A DNA stretch of 64,000 nt from DTU013 sp964490975 (GTDB lineage Bacteria; Bacillota; Clostridia; Acetivibrionales; DTU013): contig CAZBEQ010000002.1 in the NCBI GenBank assembly GCA_964490975.1, forward strand, positions 86,246 to 150,245, written 5' to 3'. A model generated the notes under the pieces. That model was given only the letters and a program-made list of their open reading frames with translations. It made no database searches and had not been told where the DNA came from. This document shows, in pieces, positions 17,069 to 25,302 of the stretch (within the stretch, counting starts at the first letter, position 1; each line of letters begins with the position of its first letter). The translations under genes and the position numbers were made by a program.

Positions 17069-17446
17069 TCAAATATCGATCACTGCATATGCCACAGCAT
17101 ACATGCCGCAGTGCGAAAGACTTATGTCAATACTTTTTGCATTCATTTCATTGAAAATCTCAAGAGCTCGTTTAGTCAAGAACGCATGCGGTTTTCCACT
17201 GTTATCATTGCCGATCTCAATGTGCTTCCACTCGATACCCTCCGCCAGACCGGTTCCCAACGCCTTCAGCACTGCTTCCTTGGCTGCGAATCTGGCGGCA
17301 TAGCTTTCATATTTAGCCTTATTCCTGCCTTCACAGTAGGCGATCTCATTGTCTGTAAAAACCCTTTCCTTGAAGCTGTCAAGCTCATCGAGCGACTTTT
17401 TGATCCTATCTATCTCGATTATATCCACACCACAATGCGTCGACAT
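17069..17446 (-). CDS. acpS: holo-[acyl-carrier-protein] synthase
   Basis: 125 residues, typical AcpS length. It has 'GVDIIEIDRIKKSLDE' at the N-terminus (Asp binding Mg) and 'YAARFAAKEAVLKALGTGL' with the Glu that binds metal and coenzyme A, then 'DISLSHCGMYAVAYAV'. It transfers 4'-phosphopantetheine from CoA to the serine of acyl carrier protein in the cytosol. It is the first gene of a tight leftward cluster with the phosphoesterase/ATPase pair and the lipoprotein. The ribosome site is weak (GGGA), so the exact start is a little uncertain. Confidence 0.93.
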   Translation of the reverse strand: MSTHCGVDIIEIDRIKKSLDELDSFKERVFTDNEIAYCEGRNKAKYESYAARFAAKEAVLKALGTGLAEGIEWKHIEIGNDNSGKPHAFLTKRALEIFNEMNAKSIDISLSHCGMYAVAYAVIDI

Positions 17447-17533
17447 TTACTATTCCCAGGCTCCTTTTCACATTCTTTCATTTTGACTATCGGAATTGCA
17501 TAAGTGTTCCTTTAACACATTCCACCTTAAATG

Positions 17534-17577
17534 AAAAAGGGGGCGTGAAATCAGTTCTGATAATTTCCCGGCCCCTG
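17534..17577 (-). terminator. terminator of the PspA module
   Basis: On the minus strand GGGGCCGGGAAATTATCAG, a two-base turn and CTGATTTCACGCCCC form a long imperfect stem, followed by CTTTTTC. It lies 27-70 bp after the stop of the coiled-coil membrane gene and before acpS. Confidence 0.7.
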
Positions 17578-17603
17578 TAATAATTTTAAATGGTTATGAG
17601 AGA

Positions 17604-18419
17604 CTACATCCTCAGTTTATTCCTGCGTCTGTCTTCAAGCACCGAGTCGAGCGCCTCCGCCTCATTGACTGCTGTTTCCAACTGCTCAAGCATTTCCTCG
17701 TTTTCGACACTGGACATGATCTGGTGCTTGAACATATTCACCGTGCTTTCCATATAATCAAGCTTCGCGCTTATCCTCTCCAGATCCTTTTTCTCGTCCT
17801 TGAGCCTTCCTATCAGCTTTTCATCCATCTCGATTATCTTCCTGACATCCTCTGCCATACTGCTGTCCTTGGCAAAGCTCAGCTTCCTGCTGTTATTATT
17901 TATCCTGGCTGACACGGCGCCCACATCGACATTGCTAAGCTCACGGCTCCTGATGCAGAAATTGTTCAGCAGCTTCAGATAGGCAGTTACAAGATTCAGC
18001 GTCTGCTCAACGATTTTTTCCTTGAGATAACTGTGTTCTCCTGTAGAATAGGAGGTGAAAATATCGTTCTTGTCCTCCATTACCTTTCTGAGCTTCTGCA
18101 TATAAGTATTATTTGTATTCCTTCTGGCCTCAGAAGAAAGCCTGTTGGCAAGCCGGTTCAATTCCCTTATGTTCCTGAACTTCTCCTTCTGGTTGAACTC
18201 CGTATGGAACTTCTTGCTCAGAAGAGTCTGGACGACAAATATCATATAGACAGCAATGCTTCCTGTCAAAATAAACGATCCCGGCAGCGCGCCATTTATA
18301 CCAAATAAACGGGGCAGTGCTGTAGGGTCGCTCCAAAGAGCCGCAAGGATCAATGCCGCAGCCAATATCCCCAGGTTCTTTAACTTAAATAATGCGCTCA
18401 AAACTATTCTTGCTCTCAT
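17604..18419 (-). CDS. membrane-anchored coiled-coil protein of PspA operon
   Basis: About 271 residues, not recognised as a named family. Two hydrophobic segments lie near the N-terminus (about 8-30 and 40-65), separated by a short loop, and the remaining 200 residues are highly charged and helical with several coiled-coil stretches ('IIEMDEKLIGRLKDEKKDLE'). The start at 18419 has GGTGG 8 nt upstream; an ATG at 18434 has a weaker site. It follows pspA by 43 bp, so the two are co-transcribed and it probably anchors or senses for PspA at the membrane. Function is inferred from context only. Confidence 0.65.
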   Translation of the reverse strand: MRARIVLSALFKLKNLGILAAALILAALWSDPTALPRLFGINGALPGSFILTGSIAVYMIFVVQTLLSKKFHTEFNQKEKFRNIRELNRLANRLSSEARRNTNNTYMQKLRKVMEDKNDIFTSYSTGEHSYLKEKIVEQTLNLVTAYLKLLNNFCIRSRELSNVDVGAVSARINNNSRKLSFAKDSSMAEDVRKIIEMDEKLIGRLKDEKKDLERISAKLDYMESTVNMFKHQIMSSVENEEMLEQLETAVNEAEALDSVLEDRRRNKLRM

Positions 18420-18462
18420 AAGGTCAACCACCATTCCTGCATTTATACAAAAACTATCACAA

Positions 18463-19191
18463 TTACTGTGAAACCTTGTTCTCAGTCTTTTCCTTCACTT
18501 CAAAACCCTGCTCGTTTCCGAGAAGTGCCTCAGCTCTAGCTCTGGCCCTGTCTCTTGCAGAGTTCATGTCAAGCCTCTTGAGCTTGAGATCCATATTTGT
18601 ATCTCCAAGTGACTCCACTGCATTGGCGCGGGCAGTCTTTTTATTGACAAGCTCTCTTGCTCTGTCCATGCTTTCATTCACACTGCCGACAGTGTTGCTT
18701 CTGGAGGTATATTTTGCATTGACTGAATTGATATTCTCCCTGAGCTGCGCCATCTTAGCCTGCGATTTCAGCGTCTTGAGCTCATTGAGCTTGGCATTCA
18801 TCTCAGACTCGAATATCTTGTAGTCCTCCCTGATCTTCGCCACTTCAGCCATTGCTGTATCATAAGTAGCCTTATGGGTATCATATGTAGCCTGATATTC
18901 TTCCTCCTGCATGAGCAGCTCTATCAAAAGCTCTCTGTCTCCCTGCTTCTGAGCAGATTCTGCCCTTGCCTTGACAGTTGCCAGATTCTTTTCAGCATTC
19001 CTCATTTCGATCTTGATCATTTCGGCATTGGTCTGTATCTCCAGAATCTGCTGCTCTGCTTCCTTTCTAGCCCTGTCTATCTGCATCTTGATATCCTCAA
19101 ATAATAGTTCCGGATTACTCTCCTCCACGCCTCCAAGCAATGTACCGAAGAAACCCCTTATCAAAGCGCCCAGTCTACTGAAAAAACCCAT
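18463..19191 (-). CDS. pspA: PspA/IM30-family protein
   Basis: 242 residues from the ATG at 19191, chosen because GGGAGG lies 8 nt upstream and the family start motif follows (MGFFSRLGALIRGFFGTLLG, an amphipathic membrane-binding helix). The rest is a continuous coiled coil of five helices, as in PspA/IM30/Vipp1. Such proteins polymerise on damaged membranes and preserve the proton gradient. The usual PspF regulator is absent. Here it is paired with an AAA ATPase upstream and a membrane coiled-coil protein downstream. Confidence 0.88.
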   Translation of the reverse strand: MGFFSRLGALIRGFFGTLLGGVEESNPELLFEDIKMQIDRARKEAEQQILEIQTNAEMIKIEMRNAEKNLATVKARAESAQKQGDRELLIELLMQEEEYQATYDTHKATYDTAMAEVAKIREDYKIFESEMNAKLNELKTLKSQAKMAQLRENINSVNAKYTSRSNTVGSVNESMDRARELVNKKTARANAVESLGDTNMDLKLKRLDMNSARDRARARAEALLGNEQGFEVKEKTENKVSQ

Positions 19192-19347
19192 ATTTGCTGC
19201 CTCCCTGTTTATTTTATTGTTACGTAAGACCATTTTTGTATATATTAAATTTATAATAAATAATGACCGATGTAAAGGACAAATGTATGGTGACACTCCT
19301 CCCTGCAGACGCTTTTCGGAATCGGCAGCCCTGGCGATTCAACATAA

Positions 19348-20985
19348 TCATCTTTCATCTGACATGTTTTTATTGTCCAGGAGTCCTTTGTACTTCTCCG
19401 GCAATAAATCCTTGTCGTCGCATTCATCAATAGCCAGCATCGTCATGAATTGTACCTGCTGCGTACTTGGACGGCATCTTTTTATTGCCTCTGACATTAT
19501 TTCCGCAGTAAGAGTATTCCCGTCCAGCTCATCCTCGTTTGCCAGTTCATAGGCCTTCCTGACAACTGTTTCTATCTCGGCGCCGGTATAGTTTTCCGTT
19601 TCTTGCGCAAATGGCATGAAGTCTTCTATGTTAGTGTCAAAGCCATATTTCTTTACTATAATGCCGAAAATGTCCGCCCGCTCCTCAGCATCCGGCAGAA
19701 GTATAGGTATCTTCTTGTCGAACCTTCCCGCTCTTTTCAAAGCAGGATCTATAAGATCGGGCCTGTTAGTCGCAGCAATAAATATAACCTTTCCCCTATT
19801 ATTTGTATTACCGGTGAACTGTAAAAATTCACTGAATATATTCCTGCTCACACCGCTGTCTCCGCTGTCTCCTCTACGGAAGGCCGTATCGATCTCATCT
19901 ACGAAAACTATTACAGGATGCTGTGATTGTGCGCCAAGCAGGCACTTTTTGAAGTTCTTCTCGCTCTCGCCCACATACTGTCCAAGTATCCTTGACATAT
20001 CGATCTTTACGCAGTTAAAGCCGCTTGCCTTTGCCAGCGCGTTGACCAGAAGTGTCTTGCCCGTACCGGAAGGCCCGCATAGCAATATTCCCATAGGGAC
20101 CCTTCTGAGGTCACCCTTCATTATGGGTTTGACTATGTTTTTGAGAAGATAGTCCTTTGCCTTTTCCATTCCGCCTATGTTCTCAAAATCCAGCTCCGGA
20201 TATATAAACTCCAGAACATCCCCATATTCCTTTTGGAGAACTGAGTGCTTCTTATCTTTAATAAATTCGAAGCTGATAGGTATATCCTCCGCCTCGGATT
20301 TCAACTTGATATCCTTTATTGATTTCTTACTCAATCCAGAGGAAAGCTTTGAAAACTCATCTGAAGTTATTTCAGTCTTAACTTCATTGTCCTTCAGAAG
20401 ATATTCGATATAGTCCTTGCGCTGCTTCTCATCCGGCAGTCCGACAAATATCGGCTCGATCCTGTAGGATGATTTTAGCAGCTCACGGCTGACATCAGCC
20501 AGATTATCCGAAAGCATCGTGATACAGCTGCCAACAGAAGATATCTTTGCACTGACTGACCATTCGCAGATCCATATCAAAGATATCCTTTCCTCAAGTG
20601 TCATACTGGCAATATCACCTGCAGGTATTATCTTTTCCACATGATCGATAAAGAGCATCATTTTTGTATTCTTCAATGCCTTATCGATATAAGGGAACAG
20701 CTTTGACGGCATCGCGTTCATCAAATTAGCTGCTTCATTGGAGGTTATTATGTTGAACTCCTTTTCCATTCCCGCATCAAAGAAAGTCAACCCTCTTGAA
20801 ATGTCATAAAAGGCAACGATCCCAAAGCCCCTGGCTTTTATGAATTCCTCGTAGATATACCTGTCCATGTATCTGTAATTATCCACCAGATCACGGACAT
20901 TGAAATAAAACAGAAACTCATGGGAAATGCCTGACTTGTATTTACTTAAAAAGCTATCGTACCAAAATTCTCCGGATGACACCAT
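19348..20985 (-). CDS. two-domain AAA+ ATPase linked to PspA
   Basis: 545 residues from ATG 20985 (AGGAGGG just upstream). The C-terminal AAA+ domain (about 275-520) is complete: Walker A 'CGPSGTGKTLLVNALAKASG', Walker B 'VIVFVDEIDTAFRRG', second region of homology 'FIAATNRPDLIDPALKRAGR'. The N-terminal 250 residues look like a degenerate AAA domain: 'MMLFIDHVEKIIP' resembles a Walker B, but no P-loop is visible. This inactive-plus-active layout recalls Ycf46-like proteins. It begins the leftward operon that includes pspA (156 bp on) and the coiled-coil membrane gene, so it may remodel PspA polymers. That role is inferred. Confidence 0.8.
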   Translation of the reverse strand: MVSSGEFWYDSFLSKYKSGISHEFLFYFNVRDLVDNYRYMDRYIYEEFIKARGFGIVAFYDISRGLTFFDAGMEKEFNIITSNEAANLMNAMPSKLFPYIDKALKNTKMMLFIDHVEKIIPAGDIASMTLEERISLIWICEWSVSAKISSVGSCITMLSDNLADVSRELLKSSYRIEPIFVGLPDEKQRKDYIEYLLKDNEVKTEITSDEFSKLSSGLSKKSIKDIKLKSEAEDIPISFEFIKDKKHSVLQKEYGDVLEFIYPELDFENIGGMEKAKDYLLKNIVKPIMKGDLRRVPMGILLCGPSGTGKTLLVNALAKASGFNCVKIDMSRILGQYVGESEKNFKKCLLGAQSQHPVIVFVDEIDTAFRRGDSGDSGVSRNIFSEFLQFTGNTNNRGKVIFIAATNRPDLIDPALKRAGRFDKKIPILLPDAEERADIFGIIVKKYGFDTNIEDFMPFAQETENYTGAEIETVVRKAYELANEDELDGNTLTAEIMSEAIKRCRPSTQQVQFMTMLAIDECDDKDLLPEKYKGLLDNKNMSDER

Positions 20986-21107
20986 AATCCCTCCTGTATT
21001 GCACACTGCCTGTAAGCCTGCTGCTGTTATTCCCAAGCTTTAAAAAAGCAATGCAAACAATTATACGTTAAATACTTTTAAATGTTTTATCTATCAATAA
21101 TTTTTTA

Positions 21108-21122
21108 TTCACAAAATGTGAA
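21108..21122. promoter_or_regulatory. 15-bp perfect palindrome upstream of HMA gene
   Basis: TTCACAAAATGTGAA is a 6-bp-arm palindrome 33 bp before the HMA start. Its left half can serve as a -35 (TTCACA) with CATAAT 18 bp downstream, so a bound regulator would block or control this promoter. The nearest regulator gene is GntR, convergent with this gene, but no link is shown. Confidence 0.45.
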
Positions 21123-21155
21123 CAATACTGACATAATAATTTATTGGAGGATTTT

Positions 21156-21362
21156 ATGCAAGCAACCTTTACAGTACCCTCGGTCACCTGCAGTATATGC
21201 TCCGGCCGTATCAGGAACGAGCTGGGCGGCATGGAAGGAATCCAGGGTGTCGATGTGGATCTGAAAATACAGTCTGTAAAAGTATCCTACGATCCTGAGC
21301 TTCGCAAACCCGGTGATATAAGTAAAAAAATTGCGGAGATGGGCTACGAAGTTATACCGTAG
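21156..21362 (+). CDS. heavy-metal-associated (HMA) domain protein
   Basis: 68 residues: a single ferredoxin-like HMA domain with the metal-binding pair in 'VTCSICSGRIRNEL' (CxxC) and the later 'VDVDLKIQSVKVSYDP'. Single-domain HMA proteins act as copper chaperones, but the usual GMTC context is replaced by SVTC, so metal choice is uncertain. GGAGG lies 5 nt before the ATG at 21156. No CopA-type ATPase is nearby. Confidence 0.85.
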   Translation: MQATFTVPSVTCSICSGRIRNELGGMEGIQGVDVDLKIQSVKVSYDPELRKPGDISKKIAEMGYEVIP

Positions 21363-21431
21363 AAGCTCTGGAAAGCCGGACTGGTCCACTCCTGCCCGCC
21401 CGGCTCCTTTCAGAGTACGCCCGTATAACTG

Positions 21432-22118
21432 TTATTCAAGGATTCGGCTCTTTCTTATAGATTTAATGATCGCTTCCTCCTGATTCTTTATATGGCTTTG
21501 AGCAAATTGCATTGCCGCACCTGAATCCCTTGTTATTATTGCATCATATATCTCGTTATGCTCCTTGATCAAATCCCTGGTGCTGCTGTAGTCCTTTATA
21601 TATATGACCCTGAACCTCTGTATCTGTTCTCTTAGATTGTTGGATATCTGTATTAGCTTGTCGTTCCTTGACGAACGGTAAATTATATCGTGAAACTCTG
21701 CATCTTTCTTGATCGATCCCTGCAGATTTTCCTTCTCCACATAATTGACGAACTGGCTATGCACATGCTTCAGTTCCTTGATCTCATCATCACTGATACG
21801 TGATGCCGACAGCGATGATGCCAGCCCGTCCAGCGTAGCGCGCACCTCAAGCACATCCATAATGTCCTTTACCGATAGGTCGGCAATATGAGCTCCCTTC
21901 CTGGGCAGCATTTCTACAAGTCCTTCAAGCTCCAGCTTTCGTATAGCCTCACGCACAGGTGTCCTGCTAACGCCCATTTTCTCCGCAAGCTGGACCTCCA
22001 TTAGTCTTTCGCCCGGTTTAAGCTCACCAACTATGATCGCTTCTCTCAGTGTATCAAATATTACATCCCTAAGCGGTTTATAATCATTCAAATTTACTTT
22101 TGTAAGCTTCCCTGCCAT
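21432..22118 (-). CDS. GntR-family regulator, FCD subfamily
   Basis: 228 residues. The N-terminal winged helix (about 12-75) contains 'TLREAIIVGELKPGERLMEV' and 'KMGVSRTPVREAIRKLELEG'. The C-terminal FCD all-helical ligand domain (about 85-215) has the metal/acid-binding residues in 'DAEFHDIIYRSSRN' and 'EHNEIYDAI'. FCD regulators respond to carboxylic acids. AAGGAGATG precedes the ATG. It follows ispE by 46 bp in the same direction and probably shares its promoter. Its targets are unknown. Confidence 0.9.
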   Translation of the reverse strand: MAGKLTKVNLNDYKPLRDVIFDTLREAIIVGELKPGERLMEVQLAEKMGVSRTPVREAIRKLELEGLVEMLPRKGAHIADLSVKDIMDVLEVRATLDGLASSLSASRISDDEIKELKHVHSQFVNYVEKENLQGSIKKDAEFHDIIYRSSRNDKLIQISNNLREQIQRFRVIYIKDYSSTRDLIKEHNEIYDAIITRDSGAAMQFAQSHIKNQEEAIIKSIRKSRILE

Positions 22119-22164
22119 TTATTGCGCATCTCCTTTATAATGATCTATTTGTTTTATTTAAAGT

Positions 22165-23025
22165 TCATATCGTTCTTGTAATAATACACCGCCAGTCGCT
22201 GTGGAAGGATAAGGTGTCATGTGCTGCCTGAGCTGCGGCTGTGTCCATGAAAAGTCCAAAAACAGTCGGGCCGCTCCCACTCATCATACTGCCTGCAGCA
22301 CCTGACTGCGCCATGCACTTCTTCGCCTGTCCAACCACTTCGTGCCTGCCTATCGTCACAAGCTCCAGCACATTTTTCATATTACCTGCAACAGCCCTAA
22401 TATCCCTGCGTTGCAGTGCATCTATCAACAAATCTGTATCAGGTCTGTCCTCATCTTTGATATCCGATAAACTCAGGTTTTTGAAGACCCACGGAGTCGA
22501 TACTCCTATGTTGGGTTTTATTAGTACAGTATCAACGCCAGTGAAAGCAGGCAGGTCTGTCAGGATCTCACCGATCCCCTCCGCCAGCCTTGTCCCTCCT
22601 TCGATACAGTAAGGTACATCCGCCCCAATCTGTTTTCCAAGCTTCCTCAGTTCATCATTTCCAAGTCCCAGTTCAAACATTTCATTCATGCCCCTGAGTA
22701 TAGCGGCAGCGTCCGCGCTTCCTCCGGCAAGGCCGGCAGCAACCGGTATGCGCTTGATTATGCTGATATGCAGACCATTCTTTATCCCAAAGGTACGCTT
22801 CATCAGCTCCGCCGCTTTCCAGGCTGTATTGCTGCGATCCTCCGGTACCCATTTGCTGTCGCATTCAATACTTATATCATCTCCGGATGATCCAAGACAC
22901 ACGGTATCATGGAGCTCCAAAGTCTGCATCAGCATTTTCAGTTCGTGATAGCCATCTTCTCTTTTCCGTAGTACATCCAATGAAATATTAATTTTTGCAT
23001 AGGCTGGTATTTCCAGGTAATCCAT
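22165..23025 (-). CDS. ispE: 4-diphosphocytidyl-2-C-methyl-D-erythritol kinase
   Basis: 286 residues from ATG 23025, which has GAGG 6 nt upstream. The GHMP-kinase ATP loop reads 'PVAAGLAGGSADAAAIL', with 'AYAKINISLDVLRKREDGYH' at the N-terminus and 'MSGSGPTVFGLF' near the C-terminus. It phosphorylates CDP-methylerythritol in the MEP isoprenoid pathway in the cytosol. A clear promoter lies upstream. Its position next to sipL-like, veg and yabG is conserved in Firmicutes. Confidence 0.95.
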   Translation of the reverse strand: MDYLEIPAYAKINISLDVLRKREDGYHELKMLMQTLELHDTVCLGSSGDDISIECDSKWVPEDRSNTAWKAAELMKRTFGIKNGLHISIIKRIPVAAGLAGGSADAAAILRGMNEMFELGLGNDELRKLGKQIGADVPYCIEGGTRLAEGIGEILTDLPAFTGVDTVLIKPNIGVSTPWVFKNLSLSDIKDEDRPDTDLLIDALQRRDIRAVAGNMKNVLELVTIGRHEVVGQAKKCMAQSGAAGSMMSGSGPTVFGLFMDTAAAQAAHDTLSFHSDWRCIITRTI

Positions 23026-23057
23026 TGCTAGCCTCAACCTGTGATAAATTTAAGTAT

Positions 23058-23086
23058 ATTATATACAAAGAACATTGCATTTACAA
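23058..23086 (-). promoter_or_regulatory. sigma-A promoter of ispE-gntR
   Basis: On the minus strand TTGTAA (23086-23081), 17 bp and TATAAT (23063-23058), about 33 bp before the ispE start. Confidence 0.75.
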
Positions 23087-23122
23087 TAAAAAGTGCCTAA
23101 AATCATATATTTTCAGGCACTC
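23087..23122 (-). terminator. terminator of the sipL-like gene
   Basis: Minus strand: AGTGCCTGAAAAT, a short loop and ATTTTAGGCACT followed by TTTTATTG. It starts about 38 bp after the stop at 23160 and abuts the -35 of the ispE promoter. Confidence 0.8.
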
Positions 23123-23159
23123 AAAGAGTTAATATTATTTAAATTAAATACAGAAAATA

Positions 23160-24725
23160 TTACATTTTTTTCATTATGATTATCTGGCTCCCGGGCACAG
23201 GATCTTCATTCTCATCAATACCATTGCTCCTGATGAGCTCGCTGACCGTCGTATAATATCTCTTTGCTATCTTCCAGAGGTTATCACCCGGCTGTGTAAA
23301 GTAAATCGTTACACTCGGCTGGCTGGCCATCCTTTCGTCATCAGAGGGCTGTTCAGCTGCTTTTATAATTACCGGCACACTGACCTGCTTGCCGACTCTC
23401 GTCTTCACGCCGACAAGCAGCCGTACCTCGATATCTCTTGAATTGAGTATACTGTAGCTGTAATGGTCAATATCCATTTCGACATCAAGAGACATTCCCT
23501 CCCTGACGCCTTTCACCTCTATTACCTGGCTGAACGGGATCTCACGTTCAATACAGTAAACCGGTTTTTCCTCGTTGGCTGCAAGGTAGAGCACATTACA
23601 TACCGCAACACCTTCAACAGCTATACGGTCATCGAATATTTCACTGGAGGAAAGTGAAAGTCTGCCAATAATGTTAAACAACTCCGATATATCCGGGGCG
23701 CCCTCATCCATCTCAATGTTTTCCTTGAGTGTCAGCTGGCTTAGATTCTCTGTTACAAGCTCTTCAAGCATCAGCTGATCCTTCTCGAAACTCACTCTGG
23801 AGCCGGGATTATATGCATCATCAACAATTTCTATTTCCTTCCTGCCACAGCTCTGTGCGTAGATGCTAAGCTCTGCTTCACATTTGAGCTTTCTGAGTTC
23901 GCCGTCGCCATCCTCATCCGCTTCAAAGTTCATTTCTCCCAAGGCAATATCAACATCGCAGGAGCAATCGTCATTTGCACCGGGCATATTGATCATCTGG
24001 GCAAATGGTATCTCATGTTCCATAAACTGAATACTCCGACTTTCATCATCGCCGATATAAAGCGTGGAAACATTCAACTCGCCCTTGACGATTATCTTAT
24101 CATCGCCTGCCTTAAATTCCTTGCCGGCAATTTTTACATCATTCCTTAGTATTTCCAGAATAGCCGGCTTTCCGGCAGGTATATCGGCGATCTCTTTGAC
24201 ATCGCATTCTGCCTTGCTGTTGCCAATATATGAATTAATATTTATAGTGTTTCTAAGTATCTGTATTCCTTCTGATCCTTCAAAGTCTTTTGTAATATAC
24301 TGTTCAAGCTGTTCAGAAACTCTCGCGGACAGACTGACAATGGCTTTTACATTAACCTTTCTGCTGTTTAGTATCTCGTATTCCATGTGTTCAATATCAC
24401 ACTTTACCCTGCATTGCATACCCTGCCTGGTATCTGGTATATCCATCCCATATTGGAATCCTGTAGTGGTTTTTATGCTTTTCACAGGTTGATCGGGATC
24501 ATCCGAAACATACAGGATCTTGTATCTGACCATACCGTTGATCAGTACCTTTCCTGCCGCAGTATCGGCACCGCTTATCCAGGCATCTCCATCGAGCAGC
24601 AATATGCGCGCAATGTCCGGCTTTATATCCGGTACTATGATATCATTTTCAACTATAGTCTGCGTAGAATCCTCACCTATAGGTCGATTAAGCCTTACGG
24701 CCTCTTTTAACAATTCCAGAGACAT
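23160..24725 (-). CDS. sipL: SipL-like SPOCS/LysM spore coat morphogenetic protein
   Basis: 521 residues from ATG 24725, with GGGGGAGG 8 nt upstream. It contains three SPOCS (DUF3794) repeats, for example 'KVLINGMVRYKILYVSDD', 'IIVKGELNVSTLYIGDD' and 'IAVEGVAVCNVLYLAANEE', and a C-terminal LysM domain ('IYFTQPGDNLWKIAKRYYTT', then 'VSELIRSNGI'). Length and order fit Clostridioides SipL, which binds SpoIVA at the forespore surface and anchors the coat to the cortex. The neighbourhood (yabG, veg, ispE) supports orthology. Transcription ends at the hairpin at 23087. Confidence 0.8.
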   Translation of the reverse strand: MSLELLKEAVRLNRPIGEDSTQTIVENDIIVPDIKPDIARILLLDGDAWISGADTAAGKVLINGMVRYKILYVSDDPDQPVKSIKTTTGFQYGMDIPDTRQGMQCRVKCDIEHMEYEILNSRKVNVKAIVSLSARVSEQLEQYITKDFEGSEGIQILRNTININSYIGNSKAECDVKEIADIPAGKPAILEILRNDVKIAGKEFKAGDDKIIVKGELNVSTLYIGDDESRSIQFMEHEIPFAQMINMPGANDDCSCDVDIALGEMNFEADEDGDGELRKLKCEAELSIYAQSCGRKEIEIVDDAYNPGSRVSFEKDQLMLEELVTENLSQLTLKENIEMDEGAPDISELFNIIGRLSLSSSEIFDDRIAVEGVAVCNVLYLAANEEKPVYCIEREIPFSQVIEVKGVREGMSLDVEMDIDHYSYSILNSRDIEVRLLVGVKTRVGKQVSVPVIIKAAEQPSDDERMASQPSVTIYFTQPGDNLWKIAKRYYTTVSELIRSNGIDENEDPVPGSQIIIMKKM

Positions 24726-24846
24726 TTGAAATCCTCCCCCCGCATAACAGCATGCATATATCCTCTCTAAATGTATATTGACAAGACCTATCAAATATTA
24801 CTGAAAAAATGTGATAAGCAATTGCATTCCGGCACCTGATAAGCGA

Positions 24847-24876
24847 AAACGGCCCGATCTCATGATCGGGCCGTTT
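24847..24876 (-). terminator. terminator of veg
   Basis: Perfect 13-bp arms (AAACGGCCCGATC and its complement) around TCAT. On the minus strand it ends in GTTTTCG. It lies 34 bp after the veg stop. Confidence 0.85.
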
Positions 24877-24909
24877 AAAGGCTATTATGATTTTTTCTCT
24901 ATCACCATG

Positions 24910-25176
24910 TCAACTGACCAGTATACGTTTATCATCCTTGCAAATAACCAGTTCCACTGCCTTTGTAAGTACATCCGTATAGCTGTAGGAAACTCTCCTT
25001 GTTGTCTCATATTCATTCTCAAACTTGATGATGAAGATGCTGGGATATGAGTTCTCGATTACTCCTTCTTTAATAAAAGCCTTCTTTCTGCCTTTATTAG
25101 CTTTAAGTTGAACTTTTTCGCCAATGCAGGTCTCAATGTTCTTCTTTATTTGAAACAGGTCACTCTTTTCAGCCAT
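24910..25176 (-). CDS. veg: Veg family protein
   Basis: 88 residues with the family pattern 'IKKNIETCIGEKVQLKANKG' and 'RKKAFIKEGVIENSYPSIFI', ending at the usual length. Veg is a small, highly expressed cytosolic protein linked in Bacillus to biofilm control and spore outgrowth; its molecular activity is not settled. It has a perfect consensus sigma-A promoter and its own terminator, so it is a strong single-gene unit between yabG and the sipL-like gene, as in many Firmicutes. Confidence 0.92.
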   Translation of the reverse strand: MAEKSDLFQIKKNIETCIGEKVQLKANKGRKKAFIKEGVIENSYPSIFIIKFENEYETTRRVSYSYTDVLTKAVELVICKDDKRILVS

Positions 25177-25203
25177 TGAATCACCTCATCTTCTGTTTTA
25201 AAT

Positions 25204-25232
25204 ATTATATCACAAAACACATAGCTTGTCAA
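25204..25232 (-). promoter_or_regulatory. perfect consensus sigma-A promoter of veg
   Basis: Minus strand: TTGACA (25232-25227), exactly 17 bp, TATAAT (25209-25204). Both hexamers are perfect consensus. It lies about 28 bp before the veg ATG and is preceded by an A/T-rich UP-like stretch. Veg promoters are known to be very strong in Bacillus. Confidence 0.92.
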
Positions 25233-25302
25233 AAAAAATTAAATATTATAACAAGGGAAATTTAATTGTGTCAAGTGTTTTTTTTAAAAAGCTCAAAACC
25301 AC

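Noticed and set aside
21363..21431. Possible terminator between the HMA gene and gntR
   Set aside because: An imperfect GC-rich inverted repeat is present but there is no T tract on either side.
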